64,000 nucleotides of DNA from an uncultured Anaerotignum sp. (GTDB taxonomy: Bacteria; Bacillota; Clostridia; Lachnospirales; Anaerotignaceae), in the NCBI GenBank assembly GCA_910578425.1, contig CAJTQX010000002.1:51695-115694 (forward strand), in the 5' to 3' direction. Below the pieces are notes generated by a model, which had not been told where the DNA came from, ran no database searches, and saw only the letters and a program-made list of their open reading frames with translations. Position numbers and translations under genes: made by a program. Below, piece after piece: positions 41,018 to 50,845 of this stretch (the stretch's first letter is position 1; every line of letters begins with the position of its first letter).

Positions 41018-43645
41018 TTATCTGGGGAAGTTGATCTGTGCCTGTGCAGCAGCCAGTCTTGCGATAGGCACGCGGTAAGGCGAGCAGGAAACGTAGTCCA
41101 GCCCGATCTGGTGGCAGAATTCTACGGAAGAAGGATCGCCGCCGTGTTCGCCGCAGATACCCAGATGGATATTGGGGCGTACAGGTTTTGCCTTCTCAAC
41201 AGCCCATTTCATCAGCATGCCAACGCCGGTTCTGTCCAGTCTTGCCGTCGGGTCGCATTCGTAAATGTTCTTGTCGATATAGTCTGCCAGAATCTTGCCC
41301 GCGTCATCACGGGACAGGCCGTATGTCATCTGTGTCAGGTCGTTTGTACCGAAGGAGAAGAATTCAGCTTCTGTTGCGATTTCGTCAGCCGTCAGAGCAG
41401 CTCTCGGAATCTCAATCATGGTACCAACCAGATAATCCAGCTTCGCGCCTTTTTCCGCGAATACCTTTTCTACTGTTTCTACAACGATATTCTTTACGAA
41501 TTTCAGTTCTTTGATTTCGCCGATCAGAGGAATCATGATTTCAGGCACGATATTGATGTTTTCTTCCTTGGAAACCTCAACAGCCGCTTCCATGATAGCC
41601 CTTGTCTGCATCTCTGCGATTTCGGGATAGCTTACCGCCAGACGGCAGCCTCTGTGGCCCATCATCGGGTTCAGTTCATGCAGGCCTCTTGCTTTAATCT
41701 TAAGTTCCTCAACCGTCTTGCCCGTTTCTTTTGCCAGCACTTCAAACTCTTCGTCTGTGTTGGGCATGAACTCATGCAGAGGCGGGTCAAGCAGACGGAT
41801 GGTAACGGGACGTTCGCCCATCGCTTTGTAGATGCCTTTGAAGTCCTCTTTCTGGAAAGGCTCAATGCCTGCAAGCGCGGCCTTTCTTTCTTCAACAGTA
41901 TCAGAAAGGATCATCTTTCTGAACTTCATGATTCTGTCGCCTTCAAAGAACATATGCTCTGTTCTGGTAAGGCCGATGCCTTCCGCGCCGAAGTCGATAG
42001 CGGTCTGCGCATCGTGCGGCGTGTCAGCGTTTGTGCGGACCTTCATCACGCGCTTTGCGTCAGCCCATTCCATGAATTTCTCAAAGTTGCCTGTGATTTC
42101 AGGTTCAACCGTAGGAATATCCTCGCCGTAGATGTTGCCGGTGGAGCCGTCCAGGGAAATGAAGTCGCCTTCCTTGAATGTCTGGCCGCCCAGCATAAAC
42201 GTCTTGGCCTCTTCGTTCATTTTGATTTCCTCACAGCCGGATACACAGCATGTGCCCATGCCGCGCGCAACAACTGCCGCGTGGGAGGTCATGCCGCCGC
42301 GTACAGTCAGGATACCTTCTGCCGCAACCATGCCTTCGATATCCTCAGGAGAGGTTTCCAGACGTACAAGGATCACGCGCTCGCCTGTTTCCGCAACATT
42401 CTTAGCATCTTCAGCCGTAAAGCATATCTTGCCGGCAGCCGCGCCGGGGGAAGCGGGCAGGCCCTTGCCGATGGGCTTCGCTGCTTTCAGTGCTTTCTGG
42501 TCAAAAGCGGGGTGCAGCAGCTGGTCAAGCTGTTTGGGTTCTACGCGCATCAGAGCCTCGTCTGTCGTAATCAGGCCCTCGTCCACCATTTCCACAGCGA
42601 TCCGCAGAGCAGCGTTTGCTGTTCTCTTGCCGTTTCTGGTCTGAAGGAAATACAGCTTGCCTTCCTCAATGGTAAATTCCATATCCTGCATATCTTTGTA
42701 GTGGTTTTCCAGCTTGTTTGCGATTTCCATAAACTGGTCGTAAACTGCGGGCATATCCTCCTGCAGCTTTGCGATGGGCTTCGGTGTGCGCACGCCGGCT
42801 ACAACGTCCTCGCCCTGTGCGTTTACCAGATATTCACCCAGCATAGCCTTTTCGCCTGTTGCAGCGTTTCTTGTGAATGCAACGCCTGTGCCGGAGGTAT
42901 CGCCCATGTTGCCGAATACCATCATCTGAACGTTAACCGCCGTACCCCAGCTGTAGGGGATATCGTTCATTCTTCTGTAAACGAATGCACGGGGGTTATC
43001 CCAGCTGCGGAATACAGCCATAGCAGCCTCGAAAAGCTGTTCCTTGGGATCCTGCGGGAATTCCTTGCCCTGATCGTCCAGATAGATCTGCTTGAACAGC
43101 GCGGTTACTTCCTTCAGGTCGTCCGCGGAAAGGTCTGTGTCGTATTTCGCGCCGACTTTTTCCTTGTATTCGTCCAGCCTTCTTTCAAATTTGGACTTGG
43201 AAACGCCGATAACAACGTCTGCGAACATCATAATGAATCTTCTGTAGGAGTCATACGCAAATCTGGGATTCCCCGTCTTCTTCGCAAGACCCTCAACGGA
43301 AACGTCATTCAGACCCAGGTTCAGAACGGTATCCATCATGCCGGGCATAGATGCTCTCGCACCGGAACGTACGGAAACCAGCAGGGGATTTTCGGGGTCG
43401 CCCAGCTTCTTGCCGGCAATCTCCTCCAGCTTTGCCAGAGCCGTATCAATCTGTGCGATCATTTCGTCTGTCAGCTTCTTGCCGCCTTCGTTATATTCCG
43501 TGCAGGCTTCTGTACTGATGGTGAAGCCCTGCGGAATAGGCAGACCCAGGATTGTCATTTCAGCAAGGTTCGCGCCCTTGCCGCCCAGCAGATTACGCAT
43601 GGACGCGTTGCCCTCGCTGAACATATAAACATATTTCTTGCTCAT
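41018..43645 (-). CDS. ppdK: Pyruvate, phosphate dikinase
   Basis: 875 residues from ATG 43645 (TAGGAGG upstream). It interconverts pyruvate, ATP and phosphate with PEP, AMP and PPi, and in anaerobes often serves glycolysis. The N-terminal ATP-grasp domain begins YMFSEGNASMRNLLGGKGANLAEM. The swivelling phospho-His domain has the motif ILTVRGGMTSHAAVVARGMGTCCVSGC. The C-terminal PEP/pyruvate TIM barrel contains EGIGLTRTEHMFF and FSFGTNDLTQMTYG, with the Cys of GICGEHGGDP near the end. Single gene with its own promoter. Confidence 0.97.
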   Translation of the reverse strand: MSKKYVYMFSEGNASMRNLLGGKGANLAEMTILGLPIPQGFTISTEACTEYNEGGKKLTDEMIAQIDTALAKLEEIAGKKLGDPENPLLVSVRSGARASMPGMMDTVLNLGLNDVSVEGLAKKTGNPRFAYDSYRRFIMMFADVVIGVSKSKFERRLDEYKEKVGAKYDTDLSADDLKEVTALFKQIYLDDQGKEFPQDPKEQLFEAAMAVFRSWDNPRAFVYRRMNDIPYSWGTAVNVQMMVFGNMGDTSGTGVAFTRNAATGEKAMLGEYLVNAQGEDVVAGVRTPKPIAKLQEDMPAVYDQFMEIANKLENHYKDMQDMEFTIEEGKLYFLQTRNGKRTANAALRIAVEMVDEGLITTDEALMRVEPKQLDQLLHPAFDQKALKAAKPIGKGLPASPGAAAGKICFTAEDAKNVAETGERVILVRLETSPEDIEGMVAAEGILTVRGGMTSHAAVVARGMGTCCVSGCEEIKMNEEAKTFMLGGQTFKEGDFISLDGSTGNIYGEDIPTVEPEITGNFEKFMEWADAKRVMKVRTNADTPHDAQTAIDFGAEGIGLTRTEHMFFEGDRIMKFRKMILSDTVEERKAALAGIEPFQKEDFKGIYKAMGERPVTIRLLDPPLHEFMPNTDEEFEVLAKETGKTVEELKIKARGLHELNPMMGHRGCRLAVSYPEIAEMQTRAIMEAAVEVSKEENINIVPEIMIPLIGEIKELKFVKNIVVETVEKVFAEKGAKLDYLVGTMIEIPRAALTADEIATEAEFFSFGTNDLTQMTYGLSRDDAGKILADYIDKNIYECDPTARLDRTGVGMLMKWAVEKAKPVRPNIHLGICGEHGGDPSSVEFCHQIGLDYVSCSPYRVPIARLAAAQAQINFPR

Positions 43646-43783
43646 ACACATTACCTCCTATATCCTTTGGATGTAAATTGATTAGGATTTCCGCGGCCCG
43701 CATTCGCGAAACCGCTGCTGTCCCACATAAGAACGACGCAGTTCAGTCCTCCGCTGCGTTTTTCAAATGTCCTTCCTTTCAAA

Positions 43784-43812
43784 AGTATACCACTTTTTCA
43801 AATAAATCACAA
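43784..43812 (-). promoter_or_regulatory. Promoter of ppdK
   Basis: Reverse strand: TTGTGA (43812-43807), 17 bp, TATACT (43789-43784). The leader is about 130 bases. The remaining part of the gap up to 44150 shows no gene or repeat I recognise. Confidence 0.65.
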
Positions 43813-44150
43813 TATTTCTTCTGTTCTCCCGTTGCTTTCTACATCTGCGCAGGTTGCCTTTTCTTCATTTTGCTCATTCCGCAATAGAAAACGTCTTCCC
43901 AGCAGGAAAAAATTATTCCTTTTTGCTAAAAATCACATGCATCTGTTTTTTGTGGGTCGGCATATTGCCATGCGGGGCATATTTCGTCCATTTGTTTTTT
44001 GTATGCAAATCCCCTTACTTTTACATAGTAACGTAAATTTCACATTGGCGCAAGGACGTCTTTTCGCTTCTTTTGGGAAAAATATGCGGATTTTCATAGT
44101 TCAGCGGCAGGAAAATAAATTTCTCACCAAAAAGCGTATTTTGGCGCATG

Positions 44151-44175
44151 AAAAAGGGCGGCTCCCAGCCGCCCC
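44151..44175 (-). terminator. Terminator of the hydrolase/flavoprotein operon
   Basis: GGGCGGCT and AGCCGCCC around CCC, followed on the reverse strand by five T residues. Confidence 0.85.
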
Positions 44176-44219
44176 GAACGTGTCAAAAATATTATGCAGA
44201 CAGCAAGCCCAATTGTTTT

Positions 44220-45191
44220 TTACAGGTATTTTCGGAAGAATTCTGCCATTTTGTCAAAAGGGATGACGTCCATATTGTCATATAAATCGGTATGAACTGC
44301 ATCGGGAATCAGCAAAAGCTCTTTGTTGTCGCCATTCAGCATTGCATAAGCATCCTTGCTGAAATAGCAGGAGTGCGCCTTTTCCCCATGCACCAGAAGG
44401 ACCGCGCTGCGTATTTCGTCCGCGTACTGCAAAATCGGCATATTCAGGAACGAAAGCGCGGAGGTCACGTTCCAGCCGCCGTTGGAATTAAGGGAGCGCG
44501 CATGATAGCCGCGGCTCGTTTTATAATAATCGTGGTAATCTTTGAAATAGAACGGCGCGTCCTCCGGCATGGGATCTGCCACGCCGCCCGCCAGCGCGTA
44601 TGTCCCATTTTTGTAGTCGGCAGTCCTCTGCGCGTTCATTGCTTTTTTCTTTTCATACCGCGCGTCTGCGTTGTCCTCCGAATCAAAGTAGCCCTTTGCG
44701 GTCACACGTGTCATATCGTACATCGTGGACGCGACTGTCGCCTTTATGCGGGCGTCAATTGCGGCGGCGTTCAGGGCCATGCCGCCCCAGCCGCAGATGC
44801 CGATTATGCCGATTTTTTCCGCGTCAGCATTTTCCTGTACAGATAAGAAATCAACTGCCGCCTGAAAATCCTCCGTGTTGATGTCCGGTGAAGCCACATA
44901 CCGCGGCTGGCCGCCGCTCTCACCCGTAAAGGACGGGTCAAACGCCAGAGTCAGGAACCCATATTCTGCCATTGTCTGCGCGTAGAGTCCTGCCGCCTGT
45001 TCCTTCACTGCCCCAAAAGGTCCGCTGACTGCCAGTGCGGGCAGTTTCCCTGTCGTATCCTTAGGTATATATAAATCTGCCGCAAGCGTGATGCCATAGC
45101 GGTTGTGGAATGTAACCTTGCTGTGGCTGACGCTGCCGCTTTTGGGAAATGTTTTGTCCCATTCTGCTGTCAAAATAAGATTCTCTGTCAT
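44220..45191 (-). CDS. Alpha/beta hydrolase (YcjY/dienelactone-hydrolase-like)
   Basis: 323 residues, no signal peptide. The fold starts with TFHNRYGITLAADLYIPKD and PALAVSGPFGAVKEQ. The nucleophile elbow is GICGWGG, where Cys replaces the common Ser as in dienelactone hydrolases. The acid is probably in VLLVHGEKAHS and the His in PDAVHTDLYD. It is the second gene behind a flavoprotein (18-base gap) under a MerR-type promoter, so it is likely part of a response to electrophiles or quinone-type compounds. Confidence 0.88.
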   Translation of the reverse strand: MTENLILTAEWDKTFPKSGSVSHSKVTFHNRYGITLAADLYIPKDTTGKLPALAVSGPFGAVKEQAAGLYAQTMAEYGFLTLAFDPSFTGESGGQPRYVASPDINTEDFQAAVDFLSVQENADAEKIGIIGICGWGGMALNAAAIDARIKATVASTMYDMTRVTAKGYFDSEDNADARYEKKKAMNAQRTADYKNGTYALAGGVADPMPEDAPFYFKDYHDYYKTSRGYHARSLNSNGGWNVTSALSFLNMPILQYADEIRSAVLLVHGEKAHSCYFSKDAYAMLNGDNKELLLIPDAVHTDLYDNMDVIPFDKMAEFFRKYL

Positions 45192-45209
45192 TTTCTTTCC
45201 CTCCTGTCT

Positions 45210-45752
45210 TTACTGTATTGCGTTCCCCATGTCATATGCTTTTTTCAGCGCGGGGTGCCCTTCCATTTCGCCTGTGCCGGTCACGCCGCCCGCGAATACC
45301 GTGCCTCTCAGACGCGCCCTTTCATAGCAGGCAATCCAGCCTGCCAGCCCCTGTATTGCCCGGCTGTCTGTGTCATTTTCGTTTTCCGCCGCAGAGGAAA
45401 GAAAATAAACATCGCGGAACGCATAGTCTGATTCGTAAAGGGAATTTGCCCTGTCAATCATGGTTTTCATCTGCCCGCTCATTTCGTAGTAATAAATCGG
45501 CGTCGCCCAGACAATGACCTCCGCGCCTTTCATTTTTTCCGTAATTACGGGAGCATCATCCTGTATGACACAGCTCCCTTTTCCCAGACATGCCAGACAG
45601 CCCCGGCAGAAGGAAATCTGTTTTTCCCGAAGGGAAATTTTTTCTACATCATTTCCGGCAGCCTTTGCGCCCTCCGCGAATGCATCCGCCAATGCTTCGG
45701 AATTGCTCCGTTCCCTTAAGCTTGCGCTGAGGATTAAAACTTTTTTTGCCAT
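45210..45752 (-). CDS. NADPH-dependent FMN reductase / iron-sulfur-flavoprotein type
   Basis: 180 residues. The FMN-binding loop ILSASLRERSNSEALADAF is at the N-terminus. The Cys motif FCRGCLACLGKGSC (CxxCxxxxxxC type) near residues 48-61 is typical of this oxidoreductase group and may hold a cluster or redox-active cysteines. ATPIYYYEMSGQMKTMIDR is the conserved flavin-contact block. It is the first gene after the MerR-type promoter and is followed by the hydrolase. Confidence 0.9.
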   Translation of the reverse strand: MAKKVLILSASLRERSNSEALADAFAEGAKAAGNDVEKISLREKQISFCRGCLACLGKGSCVIQDDAPVITEKMKGAEVIVWATPIYYYEMSGQMKTMIDRANSLYESDYAFRDVYFLSSAAENENDTDSRAIQGLAGWIACYERARLRGTVFAGGVTGTGEMEGHPALKKAYDMGNAIQ

Positions 45753-45804
45753 AGTTGTTGCCTCCTTTATGGATTGACGTTGTTAATTTCCTGTGATATG
45801 ATGC

Positions 45805-45835
45805 ATTATAATACTTAAACTTAACTTTAGGTCAA
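45805..45835 (-). promoter_or_regulatory. MerR-type promoter with a 19-bp spacer and operator dyad
   Basis: Reverse strand: TTGACC (45835-45830), 19-bp spacer, TATAAT (45810-45805). The spacer carries an imperfect dyad, CCTAAAGTTAAGTTTAAG. Long-spacer promoters with a dyad between the boxes are the hallmark of MerR-family activation; the nearest MerR gene is at 46445. Confidence 0.8.
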
Positions 45836-45877
45836 GGATAAAATTTTCTTTTTTTGCAACTATCAGGAGGGAACGGA

Positions 45878-46414
45878 ATGCCGGCAAAATTAGTGCAAAA
45901 ATTTTTCGATTGCAACGAGAAGGATATTTCTGAAGGAAAGTACAGCGCGTGGGAGCTGATAGAGCCATTCTGGTATATGGTCAATATTTATGACAGCCTG
46001 GAAGTGTACCACAGGGAAGCCGAGCCGCTTTCCGACGCGCAGAGAAAGCTGCTGGCTTTATTCTGGTATGACGCGGAGGTCTGCAACGGCGGACACAGCC
46101 AGTTTTTCTTTAATTCTACGGGAATCGTCTGGAAAGATGCAATCGAAGGCATGCGGCTGGTCGGGGCCGCTACATATGCGGAAAATTTCCAGAAAGCAGT
46201 CGATCTGTTTGGCGGGAGCGTACCGTTTGACCGCGGCGAGCGGATTGCCGCCCTGGAAAAATTGAGTGAGGATGAAAATTTCGATGATTTCCACCAGATA
46301 GATATGTTCTATTATGGCGATGCGAATGACATTTGCAAACGCATGGACGATTATGTGAAACTGCATCCTGACGAGTTTGCAGTAAATGGCGAATATCCAA
46401 CCATGCAGTTTTGA
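45878..46414 (+). CDS. DMP19-like protein (DUF4375)
   Basis: 178 residues from ATG 45878 (CAGGAGGG upstream). The pattern YDAEVCNGGHSQFFFNSTG is the core of the DMP19/DUF4375 family, surrounded by helices. Members resemble a DNA-mimic protein of Neisseria and are also common as immunity or accessory proteins. The protein is acidic. It lies between the MerR-type promoter and the merR gene on the forward strand and is likely co-transcribed with merR. Function unknown. Confidence 0.8.
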   Translation: MPAKLVQKFFDCNEKDISEGKYSAWELIEPFWYMVNIYDSLEVYHREAEPLSDAQRKLLALFWYDAEVCNGGHSQFFFNSTGIVWKDAIEGMRLVGAATYAENFQKAVDLFGGSVPFDRGERIAALEKLSEDENFDDFHQIDMFYYGDANDICKRMDDYVKLHPDEFAVNGEYPTMQF

Positions 46415-46444
46415 ATGAGAATTTCGGGAAAGGAGCGACAGGCG

Positions 46445-46882
46445 ATGTATACCATAGGGCAGGTATCGGAGATGTTTCATCTGCCGGTTTCCACACTGCG
46501 TTATTACGATAAGGAAGGGCTGTTTCCGGGGCTGGAACGCGTTTCCGGTATCCGGAAATTCGGGGAAAGGGAGCTGGAAACGCTCCGCGTGATAGAGTGC
46601 CTGAAAAAATCAGGGCTGGAAATCAGAGATATCAAACAGTTTATAGAATGGTGCTCTCAGGGGGCGGAAACCTATGCGCAGAGAAGGAGCCTTTTTCTGA
46701 AACGGAAAGCGGCAGTGGAGCAGGAGATGGAACAGCTTGCAAAAACGCTGGATATGCTCCGCTATAAATGCTGGTATTATGAGCAGGCAATCCGGGACGG
46801 GGGCGAGGAGAGGATTCAGGAAATGCTGCCGGATAAACTGCCGGAGGGGATACAGAAGATGTATGACCATGCGCATGAATGA
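46445..46882 (+). CDS. MerR-family regulator
   Basis: 145 residues from ATG 46445 (AAAGGAG upstream). The N-terminal winged HTH reads YTIGQVSEMFHLPVSTLRYYDKEGLFPG, then IRKFGERELETLRVIECLKKSGLEIRDIKQF. A dimerisation coiled coil follows (about 80-115). There is no conserved Cys pair for metals, so it fits the AdhR/NmlR-like group that senses aldehydes, quinones or other electrophiles. The MerR-type promoter at 45805-45835 drives a divergent flavoprotein and hydrolase and is the obvious target. Confidence 0.92.
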   Translation: MYTIGQVSEMFHLPVSTLRYYDKEGLFPGLERVSGIRKFGERELETLRVIECLKKSGLEIRDIKQFIEWCSQGAETYAQRRSLFLKRKAAVEQEMEQLAKTLDMLRYKCWYYEQAIRDGGEERIQEMLPDKLPEGIQKMYDHAHE

Positions 46883-46902
46883 TGCATGCTTTTGGATAAA
46901 TC

Positions 46903-46939
46903 AAAAGGCGGCGCACAGTAAACCGATGCGCCGCCTTTT
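46903..46939. terminator. Bidirectional terminator
   Basis: AAAAGGCGGCGCA and TGCGCCGCCTTTT are perfect 13-base arms with an 11-base loop, between convergent genes. Each strand ends with a T-run. Confidence 0.9.
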
Positions 46940-47556
46940 CAATTTGTTTGAAGCAATTCGATATATATGCAGATTGTTTCTTCTATTTTCCTCCAATTTT
47001 TGTTGAGCTCGGAATAAAGGCCTGTTTCTCCCTTTCCAATCATATTGCGGAGCGACCACAGCAATTCTGAAGCCAAAAGCTTTTCATCGCAAACAGCGAT
47101 GCGTTCTTCCCTTAAAATTTGAGGATAACGAACTTCTTTTTTTACGCTTTTGGAGAAAAAGAACTCAATTAAATCAGGCGGGATATTATTCCTTCGGTTT
47201 TCGCCGAGAAGTTCTCTGGCTATGCGGATTTCAAGACCGCAAAGTTCAGGATAACCAAACCAGAAATATTCATATACAAAATCTATGCCATGAGTATGTT
47301 CGCATATTTCCAGAGCAAACTCTTTCTGTCCATAAATATAAAGCCAATACGCAAAAGAGCACAATTTATCTGCATCTGACAGACTTTTGAAAGAGCATTT
47401 CTGCATAAGCTGCCTGCCAGGGACTATGATTGACTGATAAACTTTCTGAGGGACTTTCCGATCATACTGCGCTAAAACCTTTGCAATGGCAGGCTTTAGA
47501 TTCTCATGAAAGAAAGTGATTTCCTGTTGTAATGTATTCATTCTGAATTTTTCCAT
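46939..47556 (-). CDS. Hypothetical helical protein
   Basis: 205 residues (or 200 from the internal ATG at 47541). It is AT-richer than its neighbours and mainly helical: EITFFHENLKPAIAKVLAQYDRKVPQKVYQS, KLCSFAYWLYIYGQKEFALEICEHTH, then ELNKNWRKIEETICIYIELLQTN. No signal peptide, no recognised motif. Neither candidate start has a strong ribosome-binding site. It may be an acquired accessory gene, like the neighbouring DMP19-type gene. Confidence 0.65.
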   Translation of the reverse strand: MEKFRMNTLQQEITFFHENLKPAIAKVLAQYDRKVPQKVYQSIIVPGRQLMQKCSFKSLSDADKLCSFAYWLYIYGQKEFALEICEHTHGIDFVYEYFWFGYPELCGLEIRIARELLGENRRNNIPPDLIEFFFSKSVKKEVRYPQILREERIAVCDEKLLASELLWSLRNMIGKGETGLYSELNKNWRKIEETICIYIELLQTN

Positions 47557-47610
47557 GTTCCGATAAAGCGGCTATACTTAAAATAACATATAAACACGCT
47601 TTTTTCCTTT

Positions 47611-49098
47611 CTATTTCCCATGGAACAGCTTCTTTGTCTGGTACTGCGGTTCACAGGTCAAATTCACACCCAGCTTCTGGAACACATTTTCATCTACGGA
47701 GGAAAGTATTACCGTAGAATGCACCTCACAGCATTTCAGCTTTTCCAACTGCCGCAGTGCAAGGTCAGCCTGCGGGTCTGTCGCGGCGCAGATGCAGAGC
47801 GCGATGAGTACCTCGTCCGTATGCAGGCGGGGGTTATGGTTCCCCAGATGCCCGACCTTCAGTTTTTGTATCGGCTCGATGATCGTTGGCGAAATCAGCT
47901 TTACGCCCTTGCCGATGCCCGCCAGCGTTTTCAGCGCGTTTAACAGCATTGCGGAGGACGCGCCCAAAAGCGCGCTGGTTTTCCCCGTCACGATTGTGCC
48001 GTCCGGCAGCTCAATTGCTGCGGCAGGCTCTCCCGTTGCTTCGCCGCGTTCATTTGCCGCCTGCGCTACGGGCCTGTCCGCAGTTCCTGTTCCTGCCTGC
48101 TTCATCAAAAGCTCCAGCTTGTAAATGACGTCGTCCGTCAGATTGCCCTTGCGCCTGTCACAGAGTGCCTTGTAGTAGCGGCGCACGATTTCCGCCCTTG
48201 CCGCATCGCACACTGCCTCATCGTCAAAAATGGATTTCCCGACCATATTTACGCCCATATCCGTAGGGGATTTATAGGGCGAACTGCCGTAAATCTGTTC
48301 AAACATGGCGTTCAGCACAGGGAACACCTCCACGTCCCTGTTATAGTTTACGGTCGTTTCGCCGTAAGCCTCCAAATGAAACGGGTCGATCATGTTTACA
48401 TCGTTCAAATCGGCAGTTGCCGCCTCATATGCCAGATTGACAGGGTGGCGCAGGGGCAGGTTCCAGATGGGGAAGGTTTCAAATTTCGCATATCCTGCTT
48501 TTGCGCCCCGCTTATGCTCATGATAAAGCTGGGAAAGGCAGGTTGCCATTTTGCCGCTGCCCGGCCCCGGGGCGGTGATGACGACAAGCGAACGCTGTGT
48601 TTCGATATAATCGTTTTTGCCGTAGCCCTCGTCGCTGACAATCAGGGGGATATTTCCGGGGTAGCCCTCAATGGGGTAATGCTTATAGACCTTTATGCCA
48701 AGCGTTTCCAGCTTCTTTTCATAAACAATCGCGCTCTGCTGTCCGCGGAACTGCGTCAGCACAACGCTCCCCACATATAACCCGTAGCCGCGGAACGCGT
48801 CAATCAGCCGCAGCACGTCCATGTCATAGGTAATGCCCAAATCGCCGCGCACTTTATTTTTTTCAATATCCCCTGCATTGATGACAATGACGATTTCCGC
48901 GTCCTCTTTCAGTTGTTTGAGCATATTGATTTTGCTGTCCGGCTTGTAGCCCGGCAGCACCCTTGCCGCATGGTAATCATCGAACAACTTGCCGCCAAAT
49001 TCCAGATACAGCTTTCCGCCGAATTGGGCGATCCTTTCTTTGATTCTTTCCGACTGCATTACAAGGTATTTTTCGTTTTCAAATCCTAAACGTACCAT
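47611..49098 (-). CDS. UPF0371/DUF1846 family protein
   Basis: 495 residues from ATG 49098 (GAGAGGT upstream), the family's usual size. Characteristic segments are GFENEKYLVMQSERIKERIAQFGGKLYLEFGGKL, NAGDIEKNKVRGDLGITYD, PIEGYPGNIPLIVSDEGYGKNDYIETQRSLVVITAPGPGSGKMATCLSQLYH and LGNHNPRLHTDEVLIALCICA. The GPGSGKMATC loop resembles a nucleotide-binding motif. Cytoplasmic; no established reaction known to me. Common in Firmicutes. Monocistronic. Confidence 0.92.
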   Translation of the reverse strand: MVRLGFENEKYLVMQSERIKERIAQFGGKLYLEFGGKLFDDYHAARVLPGYKPDSKINMLKQLKEDAEIVIVINAGDIEKNKVRGDLGITYDMDVLRLIDAFRGYGLYVGSVVLTQFRGQQSAIVYEKKLETLGIKVYKHYPIEGYPGNIPLIVSDEGYGKNDYIETQRSLVVITAPGPGSGKMATCLSQLYHEHKRGAKAGYAKFETFPIWNLPLRHPVNLAYEAATADLNDVNMIDPFHLEAYGETTVNYNRDVEVFPVLNAMFEQIYGSSPYKSPTDMGVNMVGKSIFDDEAVCDAARAEIVRRYYKALCDRRKGNLTDDVIYKLELLMKQAGTGTADRPVAQAANERGEATGEPAAAIELPDGTIVTGKTSALLGASSAMLLNALKTLAGIGKGVKLISPTIIEPIQKLKVGHLGNHNPRLHTDEVLIALCICAATDPQADLALRQLEKLKCCEVHSTVILSSVDENVFQKLGVNLTCEPQYQTKKLFHGK

Positions 49099-49251
49099 AA
49101 GCTTACCTCTCCCCGAATCCATTCCTTTCGTGTGACTGACTGTTTTATAATTCCGCTTTTTCCGGCAGGGTGATTCCTCCGGAAATACGCATTACAGGAT
49201 TTATTATACTATGCTTTGTCCTTATTTACAAACAAAAAAAGACCGTAATAT

Positions 49252-49294
49252 AAAAACCTCCGGAAACCTTGAATGTTACAGGTTTCCAGAGGGA
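49252..49294 (-). terminator. Terminator of gltX
   Basis: ACCTCCGGAAACC pairs with GGTTTCC-A-GAGG, and on the reverse strand runs into a T-rich tract. Confidence 0.8.
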
Positions 49295-49299
49295 GAATT

Positions 49300-50754
49300 T
49301 CAGCCTTTCAGCATTGCAATGCCCTTTTGGATGCGCCGCAGTGTTTCCTCTTTGCCCAGGATATCCGCAAGCTCAATTGCGCCGCCGGGGGAAGTCGGTT
49401 CGCCGGAGAGAGCAGTGCGTACCGGCCACAGCAGCTGGCCGTTTTTGATTTCCATTTCTCCGGCCAATGCAATCAGTGCGTCGTGTATCGTTGTCTCGTT
49501 CCAGTCTGCCAGCCCTTCCAGCACAGGAACAGCCGCTTCCAGTGACGCCAGCGCGATTTCATCATTTGTTTTCATTTTCTTATGCGTATATAATTCCGTA
49601 CCGTATTCCGGCAGTTCCCTGAAAAAGCCGACCATAGCGGGAATGTCGTTCCAGGTTTCCAGACGCTTCTGCAAAAGCGCGGCAATCTTGCGCAGATCAA
49701 TGTCCATACCTTCCAGCGCGGCCGCAAGCTTTGGCTCTGCCAGCGTGAAGAATTTTTCAAAATCCATTGCCTTCATATATTCGCCGTTCATCCACGTCAG
49801 CTTTTTGATGTCAAATATGGACGGGGACTTGCTTAATCCGGAAATATCGAATGCTTCTTCCAGCTCCTTCAGAGAGAAAATTTCTGTGTTGTCGGAGGGG
49901 CTCCACCCCAGCAGGGCGATATAATTCACAATGGCCTCCACAAGATAGCCTTCGTTCACCAGATCCTCAAAGGACTTGTCCCCGTGACGCTTGGAAAGCT
50001 TGTGATGCGCGTCCCGCATAACTGCCGGAAGATGCACATAAACAGGGGCTTCCCAGCCGAACGCCTGGTAGAGCAGGTTGTATTTCGGCGTGGAGGAGAG
50101 GTATTCGCTGCCGCGCACAACATGAGTAATGTCCATCAGATGATCGTCCACAACGTTTGCGAAATTATATGTCGGGAAACCGTCCGCTTTCATCAGAATC
50201 TGGTCGTCCAGCTCGGCGTTTTCTACGGTAATGTCCCCATAAACAACGTCATGGAATGATGTTGTCCCGCTGTCGGGCATTTTCTGACGGATTACGAAAG
50301 GCTCGCCCGCGTCCAGCTTTGCCTGCACCTCTTCCGCCGAAAGCCCCAGGCAGTGCCTGTCATATTTCGCAAAAGCCGCGCCCTCGGCATTGCTTTCCTT
50401 CAGGCTTTCCAGCCGTTCCTTTGTGCAGAAACAGTAGTAGGCTTCGCCTTTTTCAACCAGTTCCTTTGCGTAATCCATATACATGCCCATGCGTTCGCTC
50501 TGAACATACGGACCGTATTCTCCGCCAATATCGGGACCTTCATCGTGCTTCAGGCCTGTCATTTCCAGCGTTTTATAAATCACGTCTGTCGCGCCTTCCA
50601 CAAGCCGCTCCTGGTCGGTATCCTCAATACGCAGTATGAATTTCCCGCCCTTTGATTTTGCAATGAGGTATTCATACAGAGCCGTCCGCAGGTTGCCGAT
50701 GTGCATATAGCCTGTGGGGCTGGGCGCAAATCTCGTTCTGATACATTTGTCCAT
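49300..50754 (-). CDS. gltX: Glutamyl-tRNA synthetase
   Basis: 484 residues, class I synthetase. The HIGH-type motif is in [36 protein letters not shown] binds glutamate; the KMSKS equivalent is [16 protein letters not shown]. The C-terminal anticodon-binding helices follow. It charges tRNA-Glu (and, in Gram-positives lacking GlnRS, tRNA-Gln). The gene stands alone. No T-box leader was recognised upstream. Confidence 0.97.
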   Translation of the reverse strand: MDKCIRTRFAPSPTGYMHIGNLRTALYEYLIAKSKGGKFILRIEDTDQERLVEGATDVIYKTLEMTGLKHDEGPDIGGEYGPYVQSERMGMYMDYAKELVEKGEAYYCFCTKERLESLKESNAEGAAFAKYDRHCLGLSAEEVQAKLDAGEPFVIRQKMPDSGTTSFHDVVYGDITVENAELDDQILMKADGFPTYNFANVVDDHLMDITHVVRGSEYLSSTPKYNLLYQAFGWEAPVYVHLPAVMRDAHHKLSKRHGDKSFEDLVNEGYLVEAIVNYIALLGWSPSDNTEIFSLKELEEAFDISGLSKSPSIFDIKKLTWMNGEYMKAMDFEKFFTLAEPKLAAALEGMDIDLRKIAALLQKRLETWNDIPAMVGFFRELPEYGTELYTHKKMKTNDEIALASLEAAVPVLEGLADWNETTIHDALIALAGEMEIKNGQLLWPVRTALSGEPTSPGGAIELADILGKEETLRRIQKGIAMLKG

Positions 50755-50845
50755 AGTCGTTCTCCTTTTCCAATTTCCGTGTTGGTTTCCTCATACCATC
50801 TTAAACGCAAACGCCTGCTGTGTAAAGAAAAATTTGCGACGCCGT

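Noticed and set aside
41111..43681. An 856-codon open frame antisense to ppdK
   Set aside because: It is the mirror of a highly conserved gene with biased third positions; the translation has no recognisable domain and no ribosome-binding site.
50755..50845. T-box leader for gltX
   Set aside because: No specifier loop, T-box sequence or terminator/antiterminator pair could be recognised.
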